Positions 50,874 through 61,090 of a stretch of DNA of 64,000 nucleotides are shown one piece after another (the stretch's first letter is position 1; every line of letters begins with the position of its first letter). Position numbers and translations under genes: made by a program. A model generated the notes under the pieces. That model was not told where the DNA came from and searched no databases. It saw nothing but the letters and a program-made list of their open reading frames with translations. Origin of the DNA: Pyrenophora tritici-repentis (lineage: Eukaryota; Ascomycota; Dothideomycetes; Pleosporales; Pleosporaceae); contig NC_089390.1 of assembly GCF_003171515.1 (NCBI RefSeq), positions 3,100,001-3,164,000 on the forward strand. Direction: 5' to 3'.

Positions 50874-52156
50874 GATTGCTGTCTGGAAATTGGACTTTGG
50901 TTGGGGTGCAGCGCCACTCTTGTAGAATTGACTTGTAGTTTAACACTTGTCGTAGGGCGTGGCGGACATATACTTGGCTTACGGTATTTCCAGATCAAGT
51001 AGTAAGGTCGATGCAATGAAGAGCAGAGAGTGGGTCAGGGCTACGTACGATAGTTAGTCCATGTCGCTTGCCAGTGATAAGAAACAGAGTAGGTATAGAA
51101 ATGCAGTCAATACCTACATCTCTTTGTTGTCTAACAGGCCCCTCGTTACTCCACCCTGCGAACTGCCCCGGTCTCTTATAGGTGACCCCGTCTCCCCACA
51201 AAGGCACTTCAGGACTACATCGCGACGGTCGCGGCCCGAGATATGCCGTGGGAAAGCGAGCAAGGTTTCAGGTGCTCACCATGCGTCATGTGCGGGTGTC
51301 CAACAGGCGAGTAGCCTCATATCATGCATGAGGCCAGGCAGCAAGGCACAACTTCCGCGTATCATGACCCACCCACTTCTCATGACCATCGGTAATGTTC
51401 CCAAGTGGCATATCACAACTGTTGTTTTTCTCCATAGCTGTGCGACGGGTGCGCAGGCCTCCGGGGTCGTGACAAACTGGTTAGTGGTGGATGAACGCTA
51501 GTTAGCGGAACCAACGAACTATCCCGTCGTTGTCGGCGAGACGCTCGTCTCCAGCCCTAAAAGCGGCCTAGCATTCCTTCGGCACGACATGCGGACTCTG
51601 TTCTGAAGGCTGACGGCTCTGCAGTTGGACTTTTGGTTGATATGTGGTGTTGTGGAACAGCTGCAGCTCCGCTCTCTCACTCACTGCGCGACGCCATTGC
51701 CCGTTCCGCACGCGGTTCCGACACGCGGGCTCACGCACTTTGTAACATACTCGTCGCCGTGACCTGCAGCACAACGCCACTGTCACTCCTGTCCTTTGCT
51801 CTGCTTCTTCTTCGACAGCTAGGATCCGCCGGTCCGTAAAAGCCCGCAGAGAGTAGACTGGGTGAGTGGACAAGGCTGCAACACGTGAATTGAGCTGGTC
51901 CGGTTCACGTCAACCCACGCGCTTGCGCGCCTTTTGTGGCCTTTCCACTTTTCCGTTTGGCCAACTAGATTCGTATTAATGTTTATTGCCTCCGTCGCAA
52001 CTGGCACACTCAACACCACTTACAGTCAATCGCTCTCAGTGCAGTCTCGACACAAAGTCCGTGGTCGCCATATTGCCAACACAGCCTTTCCACTGCCACG
52101 ACCCTGCACAACGCTCGACATCCCCTAAAAGAGTCAGCAGTAGTAAAGCCAATTCA
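50874..52156. promoter_or_regulatory. Divergent region between LYC1-like and RBR ligase genes
   Basis: Both neighbouring genes start from this 1.3 kb stretch, so it holds both promoters. Frames here are short and unlike known proteins. A C/A-rich leader precedes the ligase ATG. Confidence 0.5.
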
Positions 52157-55013
52157 ATGGCGCGACCTGGTATCAACATCGAGCATGAAGTCATCGATCT
52201 ACTCTCCGATAGTGAGTCTGAAGACGAGGGCTTCGCAAGGCATGAGCTAGACTTCTTCGACGCACAATCTGATGTAGACTTTGCGGATGAGTACCCAGAT
52301 CTGGAGGAGCCTCTAGGAAACCTTCACGCACAGTTATACGAACATGGCCACGAGTTGATCGATTTGACTGGTATTCCAGACATTGACGTCCCGCCATCGG
52401 ATCCTATTGTGGTAGATGATGATGAGCCACCGCAGCCGAATGCACAAGCGCCTGACTGGAATGACGCTGATGCATTGGTTACCGGGGCAGGTTGTTTACA
52501 GCTGGTTCTGAGTGTGTTGCCAGATATCTCAGCGGATTATGTCCTCCAGTTGATACATGAGAAGACGACAGACGCCACGCGAACAATGGCTCGATGTGAA
52601 CATCTTCTCACCGAAATCCTTGAGGGCGATCCATATCCCAAGGAATCGGAAGAGGCGAAGAGCAAGAAGAGAAAGAGGGACGATGAAGACGAGGACGCCT
52701 TAATCGACTATGAGACGGCTGAGCGTGACCCGGAGATTGGTGGGTACGAACATGACGCGTAAGTACCTATTTCCTGCAAGTATGCCATGCGAAATGCGTG
52801 ACTGGTTCGTCTTGTGGTCTAGCAGCGCAGCTGTTATTCAAGGTGTAACTTCAACTGTGCTTTCTAACACGTTGCTAAACGGCTGTCATGATGATAGTGT
52901 TTCGATAACAAGCCAGCGCGAGCCTACTCAGCAATACCGTAATAGCAGTAGTGCATCGCATAGTTAACCCATCACTTCTGCATTATTCTCTGCCCCTTGT
53001 CTTCCTACATGTACTGACATCGCCCTTTACAGAACAGAACTACTCAAAGACGAATTCCTCTTCGTGCCCGTGCGGCATCTTACAAACATCCTTGGAGAGC
53101 AAAAGACACTATTCAAAGCTTACGGAGTACTTGAAAAGCAAGTGCGCAACTACGGACGTGTTGCGAACAGCTTTCGTAAGAACGGAAAATCACGCAACAA
53201 GCGCGGCGTTGAGCTTGAGTTGATCAACCAAGGCAGCCAATTACCCAAAGAATTGCACGCAGCAAAGAAAAAGGTTGAACTAGAGACTGGTAAGTCCAAC
53301 GGCAAACATGATCTCAAGGTCCCATTAGTACTAATTCATGACAGCTAAACGCCGCAAGGCCCAAGAGGCAGAAGAGGCCGAGGAGGTCAATCTGCAACAA
53401 GCGCGAATGAACAACCAGATGGGCGAATGCGCATGCTGTTTCGATGATGTTCCTCTTAACCGCATGATCAGTTGTAATGGTGATACAGTTCACTTCTATT
53501 GCATGGAGTGTCCCCGCCGGCAGATCGAGACGCAACTTGGGGAATCCCGCTGCAGACCAAAATGTTTTGGAGTCGAGAACTGCAATGGAACGTTCTCACG
53601 GCGACAACTACAAGAGGTTCTGAGCGACAAGACGTTTGAGCGACTGGAGAATCTGCAGCAGCGGGAGGACCTTGCAGCCGCAGGTTTGGACTTTCTCTCT
53701 GAGTGCCCATTCTGCGATTTCAAAATGGAGTGCCTTCCGGTGGAGGTCGACAAGGAATTCCGTTGCCAGAATGCCAAGTGCGGTAAAACGAGCTGCCGAC
53801 TCTGCGAAAAAGAGTCTCACATCCCTCTCAGTTGCGAAGAATTCAAGAAGGATGGTCAGATCACCCTCCGACACATCGTTGAAGAGGCAATGTCTGCAGC
53901 TCTGATAAGACACTGCAACAAATGCAAGCACCCTTTCATCAAGGAACATGGGTGCAATAAGATGGCATGCACGCATTGCAGGAATATGCAGTGGTAAGTA
54001 TCCCCAAAACATATGTAAGCCCATTGACTGACTCAAAATCAGCTACGTCTGTTCGAAGAACGTGACCGACTACAACCACTTCGGTGATGTTCAGGCAGGA
54101 AAATGTCCTCTTCATGAGAATGTCGAAGACCGTCACGAACAGGAAGTCAAAAAAGCGGCTGAAGATGCCATGGCCAAAGTCCGCGCCGACAATCCAGGTC
54201 TATCTGATGCTGATCTGATGGTTAAAGTGTCAGATCGGGTCAAACAAGCAGAAGATGCACGTAAAGGTCAAGCTTTGGCTCAAGCACAGCGCTTCCCTTA
54301 TCACATGATTGGTGATGAGCTGAGACGCTTCCCTCTGCCTCCTCAGGCGGCGGGCGCGCCAGTTCAACCCCCACCAGCAGTTCAGTACGTACACCCCCGC
54401 CCAGCACCCATTCCGGCACCTGACCTTGGTTTCCCTTTCCATCCTTTCTATTTTCACCGCCCTGTCTATCCCGCTCGACCCGCCAACTATTTTGTTGCTG
54501 CTCCACTACTACGACAGCATCCGCAAGTCTTTCCCGGTCATTTGGCTGCGCCTTGCCCGCATTGTAATTTGTATCATCCACCTAACCACATTTGTTAGAC
54601 CTAGAGCCGCAGATGCTCTCTGGAACTTACTTCCCGGCGTGTTTGGCGCAGGACAAGCTAATCGTCGTCTTCCTGGCCGCCCAGACAATCCTGGGCCTGT
54701 AGAAGTGCAAGATTATGAGGCTCGACAACGTCCGCTTCGACTTCTGGATAACCAAGCTTATGAAATGCGGCTCGGGCTGATGAACATGGACCATATTCGG
54801 CATGAGGGTCTAGAAGCACTGGAAGCACAGCGGGCAGCACTAGAAGCACAGCGAGCACTTGGACTTCAACAACTACGAGTAGAACAGGCACTAGGTGTAC
54901 AAGAGGCAGCTCGTCAATTACAACTGGAGGCCAGGGTCGGGGTCGAGGCCCAAATGCTAGTCGAACGGGTGCGGCGAAGAGCTGCCCTTGCTACTAGGGC
55001 GCGTCGAAGGTAG
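52157..55013 (+). CDS. RNF216-like RBR E3 ubiquitin ligase with SUMO-interaction motifs
   Basis: Core exons are 52157-52758, 53033-53289, 53345-53993 and 54043 onward. Two SUMO-interaction motifs are visible: VIDLLSDSESEDE near residue 13 and ELIDLTG near 65. A RING1-like region begins with CACC (about 315), an IBR with CPFC (about 406), and RING2 with CNKC (about 476) includes HPFIKEHGCNKMACTHC, where the catalytic Cys should lie. This RING-IBR-RING order and the spacing resemble human RNF216/Triad3. Two ends are possible. If translation continues from exon 4 it stops at TAG 54596-54598 (687 residues, Cys/His-rich end). If an intron 54385-54598 is removed (donor GTACGT, branch CCTAACC, acceptor TTGTTAG), the frame runs on to 55013 (754 residues) with an Ala/Gln/Glu/Arg-rich helical tail. 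Intron 1 is long (274 bp). Confidence 0.85.
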
Positions 55014-55203
55014 TGTCTTCTATGTAACTCGCTACTATCTTCTCTTATTTTAGGATGTTCATGGGTTAGGCAGAACATGACACGTAGCGCATCATTAACG
55101 CAAAGGGTGAACATATGCACATGGGATCATCCACGAAGCGTTCTTGATACCCTTAGTCAGCATAATGATAATAGCCATTCCCATCTCCAAGAACGTTTGA
55201 GCA

Positions 55204-56220
55204 TTATTTCGTTGAGCTGGTAAAGCTTATCTTGGTACTGCTTCCTTTTCTACTTTCAAACTTGGCTTTGCCTTCTTCTACCCATGTCTCGAATCTGAGT
55301 ACACCAGCCTCTACACTACATATTGGTGTTACCCGGACACCGCCCAGATCGACTCCTTCCTTGCCTTTCTGTCGCCCTACTTCGACAGCCTCGTCCTCGT
55401 TTCTACCCATCTTCTGCAAGCTAGGTTGGGCTGGAATCCAGGGCTGTAGATGTCTAATCGGCGGATCAATGTTTCTCTCATCCTTGAGCTCCATACTAAT
55501 ATTGAACGAGCAACTCGGCGGTAGAGGAGCGAGGACTGATGTGCGATTAGTCAATGCAAGCAAAGCAGCGCGGAACTGCTCAGAGAGGTCGACATCGACA
55601 TATGAATCTAGTTCTTTTTCCCTTGGTTCTCTCATGACTCCGTCGTCATCCTCTTCGTTGTCCTCTTCTTCACACTCTTCGTGGTCCTCTTCTTCGTCCT
55701 CTTCTTCCTCCTCTTTGTTGTTCTTTTTGTTGTTCTCTTCGTTATTCTCTTCATCGCCCTCTTCGTCACCCTCTTTGTCGCCCTCTTTGTCGCCCTCTTC
55801 GTCACCTTCTTCGTCACCCTCTTCGTCATCAGATCCGTCGGGTGTTCCTTCGCCCTTCCACATAATCTCCATGTTCTGATCATCTTTATCGATGACCGGA
55901 AAAGTACTGACGTCGAACATATACCTCTCCATTATCCTGGCATTTACCATGGCGCCCTGCTTCCCCGCCTTGTAGTTGAATATCACAATGGCGAGCCTTG
56001 ACACGCTTCCATTCAAGAGCTCTTCGCGCACAGCAGTGACGGCATCGGCTATCCATTCACAAACGAGCGGGTGCCGCGATTGGTAGACGGGCGTGTTGTG
56101 GAAGCGTGAATGGACGAAGGAGGTGCGCGGGTAGATGGCGCGGAGATAGAGGAGCGTATGCGTGTAGGCTATGAGGAAGGTGGTGAAGTGATTCACGTTT
56201 TCGAAGTAGGTTGGCACCAT
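55204..56220 (-). CDS. REV7: Rev7/Mad2B HORMA protein with long acidic insertion
   Basis: This single exon of 338 residues starts at ATG 56220. The N-terminal part has the Rev7 pattern: a helix FTTFLIAYTHTLLYLRAIYP, then VYQSRHPLVCEWIADAV, SRLAIVIFN and MERYMFDVSTFPVI. Rev7 is the HORMA adaptor of translesion polymerase zeta and, in animals, of shieldin; it closes a C-terminal safety belt around Rev3-type ligands. The family is usually about 210-280 residues; here about 70 acidic residues (about 126-195), built on a GDEE/GDKE repeat, are inserted before the C-terminal part (LSEQFRAALLALTNRTSVLAPLPPSCSF to VRVTPICSVEAGVLRFETWVEEG). The neighbouring ligase gene converges, 190 bp away. Family call is strong; the insertion could be a species feature. 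Confidence 0.85.
   Translation of the reverse strand: MVPTYFENVNHFTTFLIAYTHTLLYLRAIYPRTSFVHSRFHNTPVYQSRHPLVCEWIADAVTAVREELLNGSVSRLAIVIFNYKAGKQGAMVNARIMERYMFDVSTFPVIDKDDQNMEIMWKGEGTPDGSDDEEGDEEGDEEGDKEGDKEGDEEGDEENNEENNKKNNKEEEEEDEEEDHEECEEEDNEEDDDGVMREPREKELDSYVDVDLSEQFRAALLALTNRTSVLAPLPPSCSFNISMELKDERNIDPPIRHLQPWIPAQPSLQKMGRNEDEAVEVGRQKGKEGVDLGGVRVTPICSVEAGVLRFETWVEEGKAKFESRKGSSTKISFTSSTK
55640..55842 (-). repeat. 12-bp-unit coding repeat (GDEE/GDKE) in Rev7
   Basis: On the plus strand the segment reads as imperfect repeats of CTCTTCGTCACC-like 12-mers, giving GDEE, GDKE and then EENNEENN and poly-Glu variants in the protein. No frame is broken, since units are multiples of three. Confidence 0.85.
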
Positions 56221-57032
56221 CACGGGTAGTATAGCTGTGTCACGCTATCACTGATTTGTATGCGCTTCGGTGCCTTGTACTGTGTTTCGTGAACTCGGTC
56301 GTGGTGACGATGACGCAGGCGCGTCTCGTCGCGTGTCAAGCGAGCTAGGCTATCGATAGTTGCACCTGGGCGACAGAACGTACTTGACAGCGACAGTGTA
56401 GGTAAATCCCAGGATTGTATCCCTAATAGGCATGTCTGGCGCCTACAACGATTCCTGTATACTAGGGTGTCAGGTATTCCATGTCACCCAGGTGGTTGCA
56501 TATCTCAAAGCCGGAAGCCGTACCAGAGTAGCTGATCGGTATCGCAGGTGTATCGCGTATGCAGTTCGGGTTGCCCCTGGCATTGTTGAGGATCACAGCG
56601 TGAGAGTGGTTGATGATTCTTGCTTGCTTACAACATGGGGCCGTCGCGCCTCCCACTGACCGGAAAAAAAGCAGCGTCCTTCATCTAGAAGAGGGGCGGC
56701 GTATAGTCATCGGCTGCCGCTTGCCTTACTGTAAAACAGCTGCCATTCCTACATCCATCTCCAATTGAAGCCTATACTGAGGATACTCAGCCGTCGTCGG
56801 TTGCGCATATTGCTTGCCTCAGTCAAAGCCTCCGCTTAGCCACCCCACTACCCAAAGGTGAAGTCGACGGAATTGCCCCGCATCTCCGGGCGCGTTCTTT
56901 TTCGCACGAGACAGATCGCTCAGCCGCACCCATCAACAAACGCGTCAACAATCGTATATTTCCTTTCCACCCGTGTTGGGTAGCGCTAGACGTGCCGACT
57001 AAGCTCTATACGCGCATGCCCCACGTTTGACC
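56221..57032. promoter_or_regulatory. Divergent region between REV7 and importin-9 genes, with MITE
   Basis: This 812-bp stretch holds both promoters. The MITE copy 2 starts 143 bp upstream of the REV7 ATG, so it lies in or next to that promoter. The half near importin-9 is C-rich and probably includes its leader. Confidence 0.6.
56363..56494. mobile_element. MITE-like element, copy 2
   Basis: A 132-bp segment begins CACCTGGGCGAC and ends GTCACCCAGGTG; 19 of 26 terminal bases pair. It is flanked by GTTG on both sides, a 4-bp duplication different from that of copy 1. Its inner part shares blocks with copy 1 in the same order, for example TGGCGCCTACA and TAGGGTGTCA, showing common descent rather than chance palindromes. 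It does not code for protein. Confidence 0.8.
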
Positions 57033-60000
57033 ATGGAGGACCAACTAGTCCAACTGTTGTCCGCAACCCAAACCGCTCAAGAGGATACCCGCAAGCAAGC
57101 TGAGCAGCAGCTTCTTTCACTCTATGGCCACCAGGAGCTTCCGTTAGGCCTCATTGGCATCGCCTGCCACGACAGCGTACCTCTCAACATCCGGCAGGCC
57201 GCCCTACTGTATCTGAAGAGTCTCGTACTGGCAGGATGGAGTGACAGCCTCGACGAATGGAAGGGACAGGCGCTGGTTACAGAGGAAAACAAGGCCATAT
57301 TACGGCAACAGCTGCTCGCTCTTGCTACAAGAGACGAGCTCGACCGTAAGCTCAAGGCCGCGGCCGGCCTCGTAGTTAGCAAGATTGCAATTGCCGATTA
57401 TCCCATCGAATGGCCCGAATTGCTCGAAACTCTCCTTACGCTGATACCCAACGCGACTGATGGCCAGCTACATGGCGCTCTCAGGCTCCTTGGCGAGCTG
57501 GTCGAGGATTCGTTCAACGAGACCACCTTCTTCAGCATAGCGCCTCAGATGATCAAGCAACTATACGATGTGGCCATCAATGACCAGAGGAAGCCGACGT
57601 TGAGGGCCTTGGCTTGCAAAGTTTTCCACGGCTGCTTCGATATACTAGAGATGGTGTTGGAGGATCACAAGGCCATGGTCAAGAATTTTGCCGACGAGGT
57701 GCTGAAAGACTGGATTCCCTTCTTCATCAATGTTCTGAATGCAAGGCTACCGGACCCGCCCTCTCTCGATGAGGAAGAACACGATGCGCCCAACGCTATA
57801 TTTTACAAAGGACAAATTGCCTTCAAGCTACAGGTAGTCAAGGTAGGTCGAGACGAATGCAACATGTCGTCTTTCGCAATACTAAGCATTTGACAGGTCC
57901 TTATGCGCATTCGCTCCGTCTTCCCTGCCATTCTCACACCGCAGAGTCTTATTCTCTTCCAAGCTACTTGGCAAGAGCTCTCCTTGCTCGAGTCGGCATA
58001 CTCGCTCATGTACATACAAGAGGACCGCCAAAGTAGACTGGAGGACGCCGACGGACTGCCATATACGCTGGACTTTCTCATCCTTGAGGAGCTTGACTTT
58101 ATGCAGGCCTGTCTGCGAGCACCTCCAGTTCGCGCACAACTCGAGCAGGAACTCCAAAACCAGACACCGGAGAACTCTTGGGTCACCCAGGTCATGAAGC
58201 TAGCCGTGGCGTATGCGCAAATCACAACCGAGGAGGAAGGGCTTTGGGATGTTGATGTAAATATCTTCCTCAGCGAGGAAACCAGTGTCACTGCCAACTA
58301 CACGCCTCGAACGGCGTGTGGTGATCTTGTTATCAAGCTTGGAGAGTGGCTCACAGAACCCACCGTCAATGGTCTGTTGACATACACAAGGGCGCTCTAC
58401 TCCGGGTCCGAGGGCTGGAAGGCCAAGGAAGCTGCGCTTTACGTTCTCAATCAGCTATTGGGCGACTTTCAGGATGTGGATAAGCAGATCGGGCCAGAGG
58501 CCGCCAGTGGCTACGTGGATTTCATTCGCTATGCTATGCAACAACCCGATGCATTCCTTCGAGCAAGAGGCTATCTTGTTGCTGGAAGCCTGACAAGAAC
58601 TTCCGGTGATGCTCTACAACAACTCGCTACATCTTTCCTTGAGGCCTCTCTACAGGCTATTCCATCCGATGAGTCGGACGTTGTGCAAGTTTCTTGCATT
58701 CGAGCTCTCCAATACTACCTCCAAGCCCTTCCACACGGAGTTACCCAACCTCTCCAAAGCCCCATCATCCTGGCTATCAGTAACTACCTCGCCGCTCAAG
58801 ATATGTCGGAACTCAATGACAGCGACGATCTGATGATCACCCTGGTCGAGACTCTCAGAGATGCTATTCTCATCGACACCCGTATTTGCATTACCGACAA
58901 CGGTCTTGATACTCTCTTCCGGGTTGCCAGTCATCAAGCTAATAACTTTCAACTAACAATGTTGGTCGTCGAGGCATTTGAAGAAGTAACAGAGACCATT
59001 GCGCGAATGGGTGGAGATGCATACGTCCAGCTGTGTGCGAGGGTCCTTCCGTCACTCACGGGTGCTTTCGACGTCGGCAGTTTGACTGAGGAGAATGCTC
59101 TCTGTAACTTTGCTGCAGATCTCCTTGCCGTTCTTGCTGAACATGGTCCAGAGCCGCTTCCTGCCGGCTTTGTCGCTACGACTATGCCGAAGCTTACGCG
59201 ACTTCTCTTGGGCTCTAGTGACGAAGAGTTGCTCAAGTCTGCCACGACTGCGGTGAAGAATATCATCTCGCATGATCACCAACAGCTCTTTGAATGGCGT
59301 GATGATACCGGTAAAGCGGGCCTTGAGGTTACCCTGTTCATTGTTTCCCGTCTGCTCTCTTCATGCAGTGACCATGCGGCGGGCGAAGTCGGTGCCCTTG
59401 CTGCCGAGGTAGTGGAGAAGGCCGGTCATGAGCGACTTGGACCATACTTGGAGCAGCTTCTGCGCAGTGTTGCAGTTCGTCTTGCTCAGGCAAAACAGGC
59501 ACAGTTCATCCAGAGTCTGACACTTGTGTTTGCGCGATTGAGTTTGAATCATGCTTCCGAAGTCGTAGACTTCCTAGCAAGTCAGGATATTGAAGGCCAG
59601 AATGGTCTGCAAGTCGTATTGGCGAAATGGCTCGAGAACTCGATCAACTTCGCCGGCTACGACGAGATTCGGCAAAAGTACGTAACGCTGTCTTTGGAAT
59701 TTGATGCAGCAGACCAAGCCGAGCTGCGTAGGCTTCTGGGGAGGCGGCCAGAGGAAGGATATCACTTGTTGAAATCCCTTCCACTGGTTACAGCAATCGT
59801 CAACGAATGACCACTGACATTTCTTCTAGTGTCATTGCCCTATCGAAACTATACGACTTAAAAGATCCTCGAGTTGCGCAGGTACAAGTTCAGGGTGACT
59901 TGATACCAAATACCGACGGCCGAATCATGACTAGGAGTCGTGCGAAAGCCAGTGAGTTTTGCCAGTCTTCTACAAAATTCCAGATCCTCCACAGTGATCT

Positions 60001-60468
60001 TCATGTTGTGGAGCATATTTGTAGGCCGCTGCGCCACCACTCAACGCAGTGCTGCGAATCCCGCTCGGGTTTATCCACACACTGACATTGAGATCAGATC
60101 CTGACAAATATACCATAGTGCCTGCACCCCTCAAGATCCTCAAGGTCCTTATTGTCGAGCTTCAATCAGCCTCAGGTGCACCCCTTGACGCCGCCGCTGC
60201 CGCCGAGCTTGCCGATGAGGCCTCAGACGACGGTGAATGGGAAGATGAACCAAATCCATTTGTCGACCTTGGAAGTGGCTTTAGTAGGGAACAACTTATG
60301 GCTTTCGCAGCGGAAGAGCCTGGAGGTAGCGGTCGTCAACGCGACGATGAGACACAGGGATTCTTGATCGATTTCTTCAAACGTGCTGCTACAACACAGG
60401 GCTTCCCCGAGGAATTCAATCAGCTCACCGAAGAGGAGCAGCAGCGCCTGCGAGACAGTGCTGCATAG
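57033..60468 (+). CDS. KAP114: Importin-9 / Kap114 family karyopherin
   Basis: Exons 57033-57842, 57897-59677, 59830-59951 and 60098-60468 give 1,027 residues, close to the family's usual about 1,000. The N-terminus has the importin-beta repeat start (TRKQAEQQLLSLYGHQELPLG, NIRQAALLYLKSLV). The body is HEAT-like helices. The third intron was chosen because it joins GYDEIRQ-N-VIALSKLYDL, as in the family. An acidic loop DEASDDGEWEDEP and FVDLGSGFSREQL precede the end. Importin-9 and yeast Kap114 carry histones H2A-H2B, TATA-binding protein and ribosomal proteins into the nucleus. The 152-bp intron stays open for 43 codons if retained, so a shorter product is possible. The last two introns are longer than most here. 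Confidence 0.92.
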
Positions 60469-60550
60469 TGTAAAGGGGATTCATGTGCATAGTCTTGCAG
60501 AATGTAACGCGGAAGTCATCAGGCTATAATAGATGGTTAATCAATCAATA

Positions 60551-61090
60551 TCAGCGCCCGCTTCGACGCGGACACGTTTTGGTATGGGGTCTCTCACCGT
60601 TGTACTTGGATAGATTGCAGCGAGGTGGAATAGTATTCATAAAGTGAAGAAAGTGGGACAAACCCTCGGCTTGTGAAATTGGGCCATACACTGGTGTATC
60701 ACGGTATGGAAAACAGATGAAGATGCCAAATCGAACTGTGAATGTTGTAGCGATTTCCGTTTTCCCCGTTGGAGAAACACTGGTTTTGTGGAGTTGTGCT
60801 AGTTCAGGGCTGAACTGGATAGGGTCTGGCATTACGTTGTCCATGGTTATGAAATTGCAGAGGGAGAAGTAGGTTTCTGGAACGTTTTTCGTGAATTTGC
60901 TCCAGGTGATTGGGGTGGGTGTGAAGGAGGGCGGCCATAGAGTGGTATTCTCTGTACATCATCGTGCGGTCAGATTCATGGGCGGCCGTCTTGGGGAAGG
61001 AGGTCTTTGAGGTATTGCATGGGAGGATGGTATCGAGGCGGAAGGTTTGGGTCAAAGCGGAGGAGGCGTAGGGATTGAGTGAGAGGACTT
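60551..61090 (-). pseudogene. Possible decayed gene of unknown family
   Basis: On the minus strand two protein-like stretches in different frames follow one another: one at about 61065-60990 containing LRFDPNLPPRYHPPMQYLKD, and one from about 60955 with ENTTLWPPSFTPTPITWSKF, NVPETYFSLCNFITMDNV and FTVRFGIFICFPYRDTP, running to a stop at 60551. Between them the joining frame is broken by TGA codons and no good splice pair is visible. I read this as a frameshifted or incompletely modelled gene. I do not recognise the family; a real multi-exon gene with weak splice sites is the alternative. Confidence 0.3.

Noticed and set aside
55232..55879. Plus-strand Ser/Phe-rich frame opposite Rev7
   Set aside because: It is the antisense of the acidic repeat: Glu/Asp codons read backwards give Ser, Phe and Leu.
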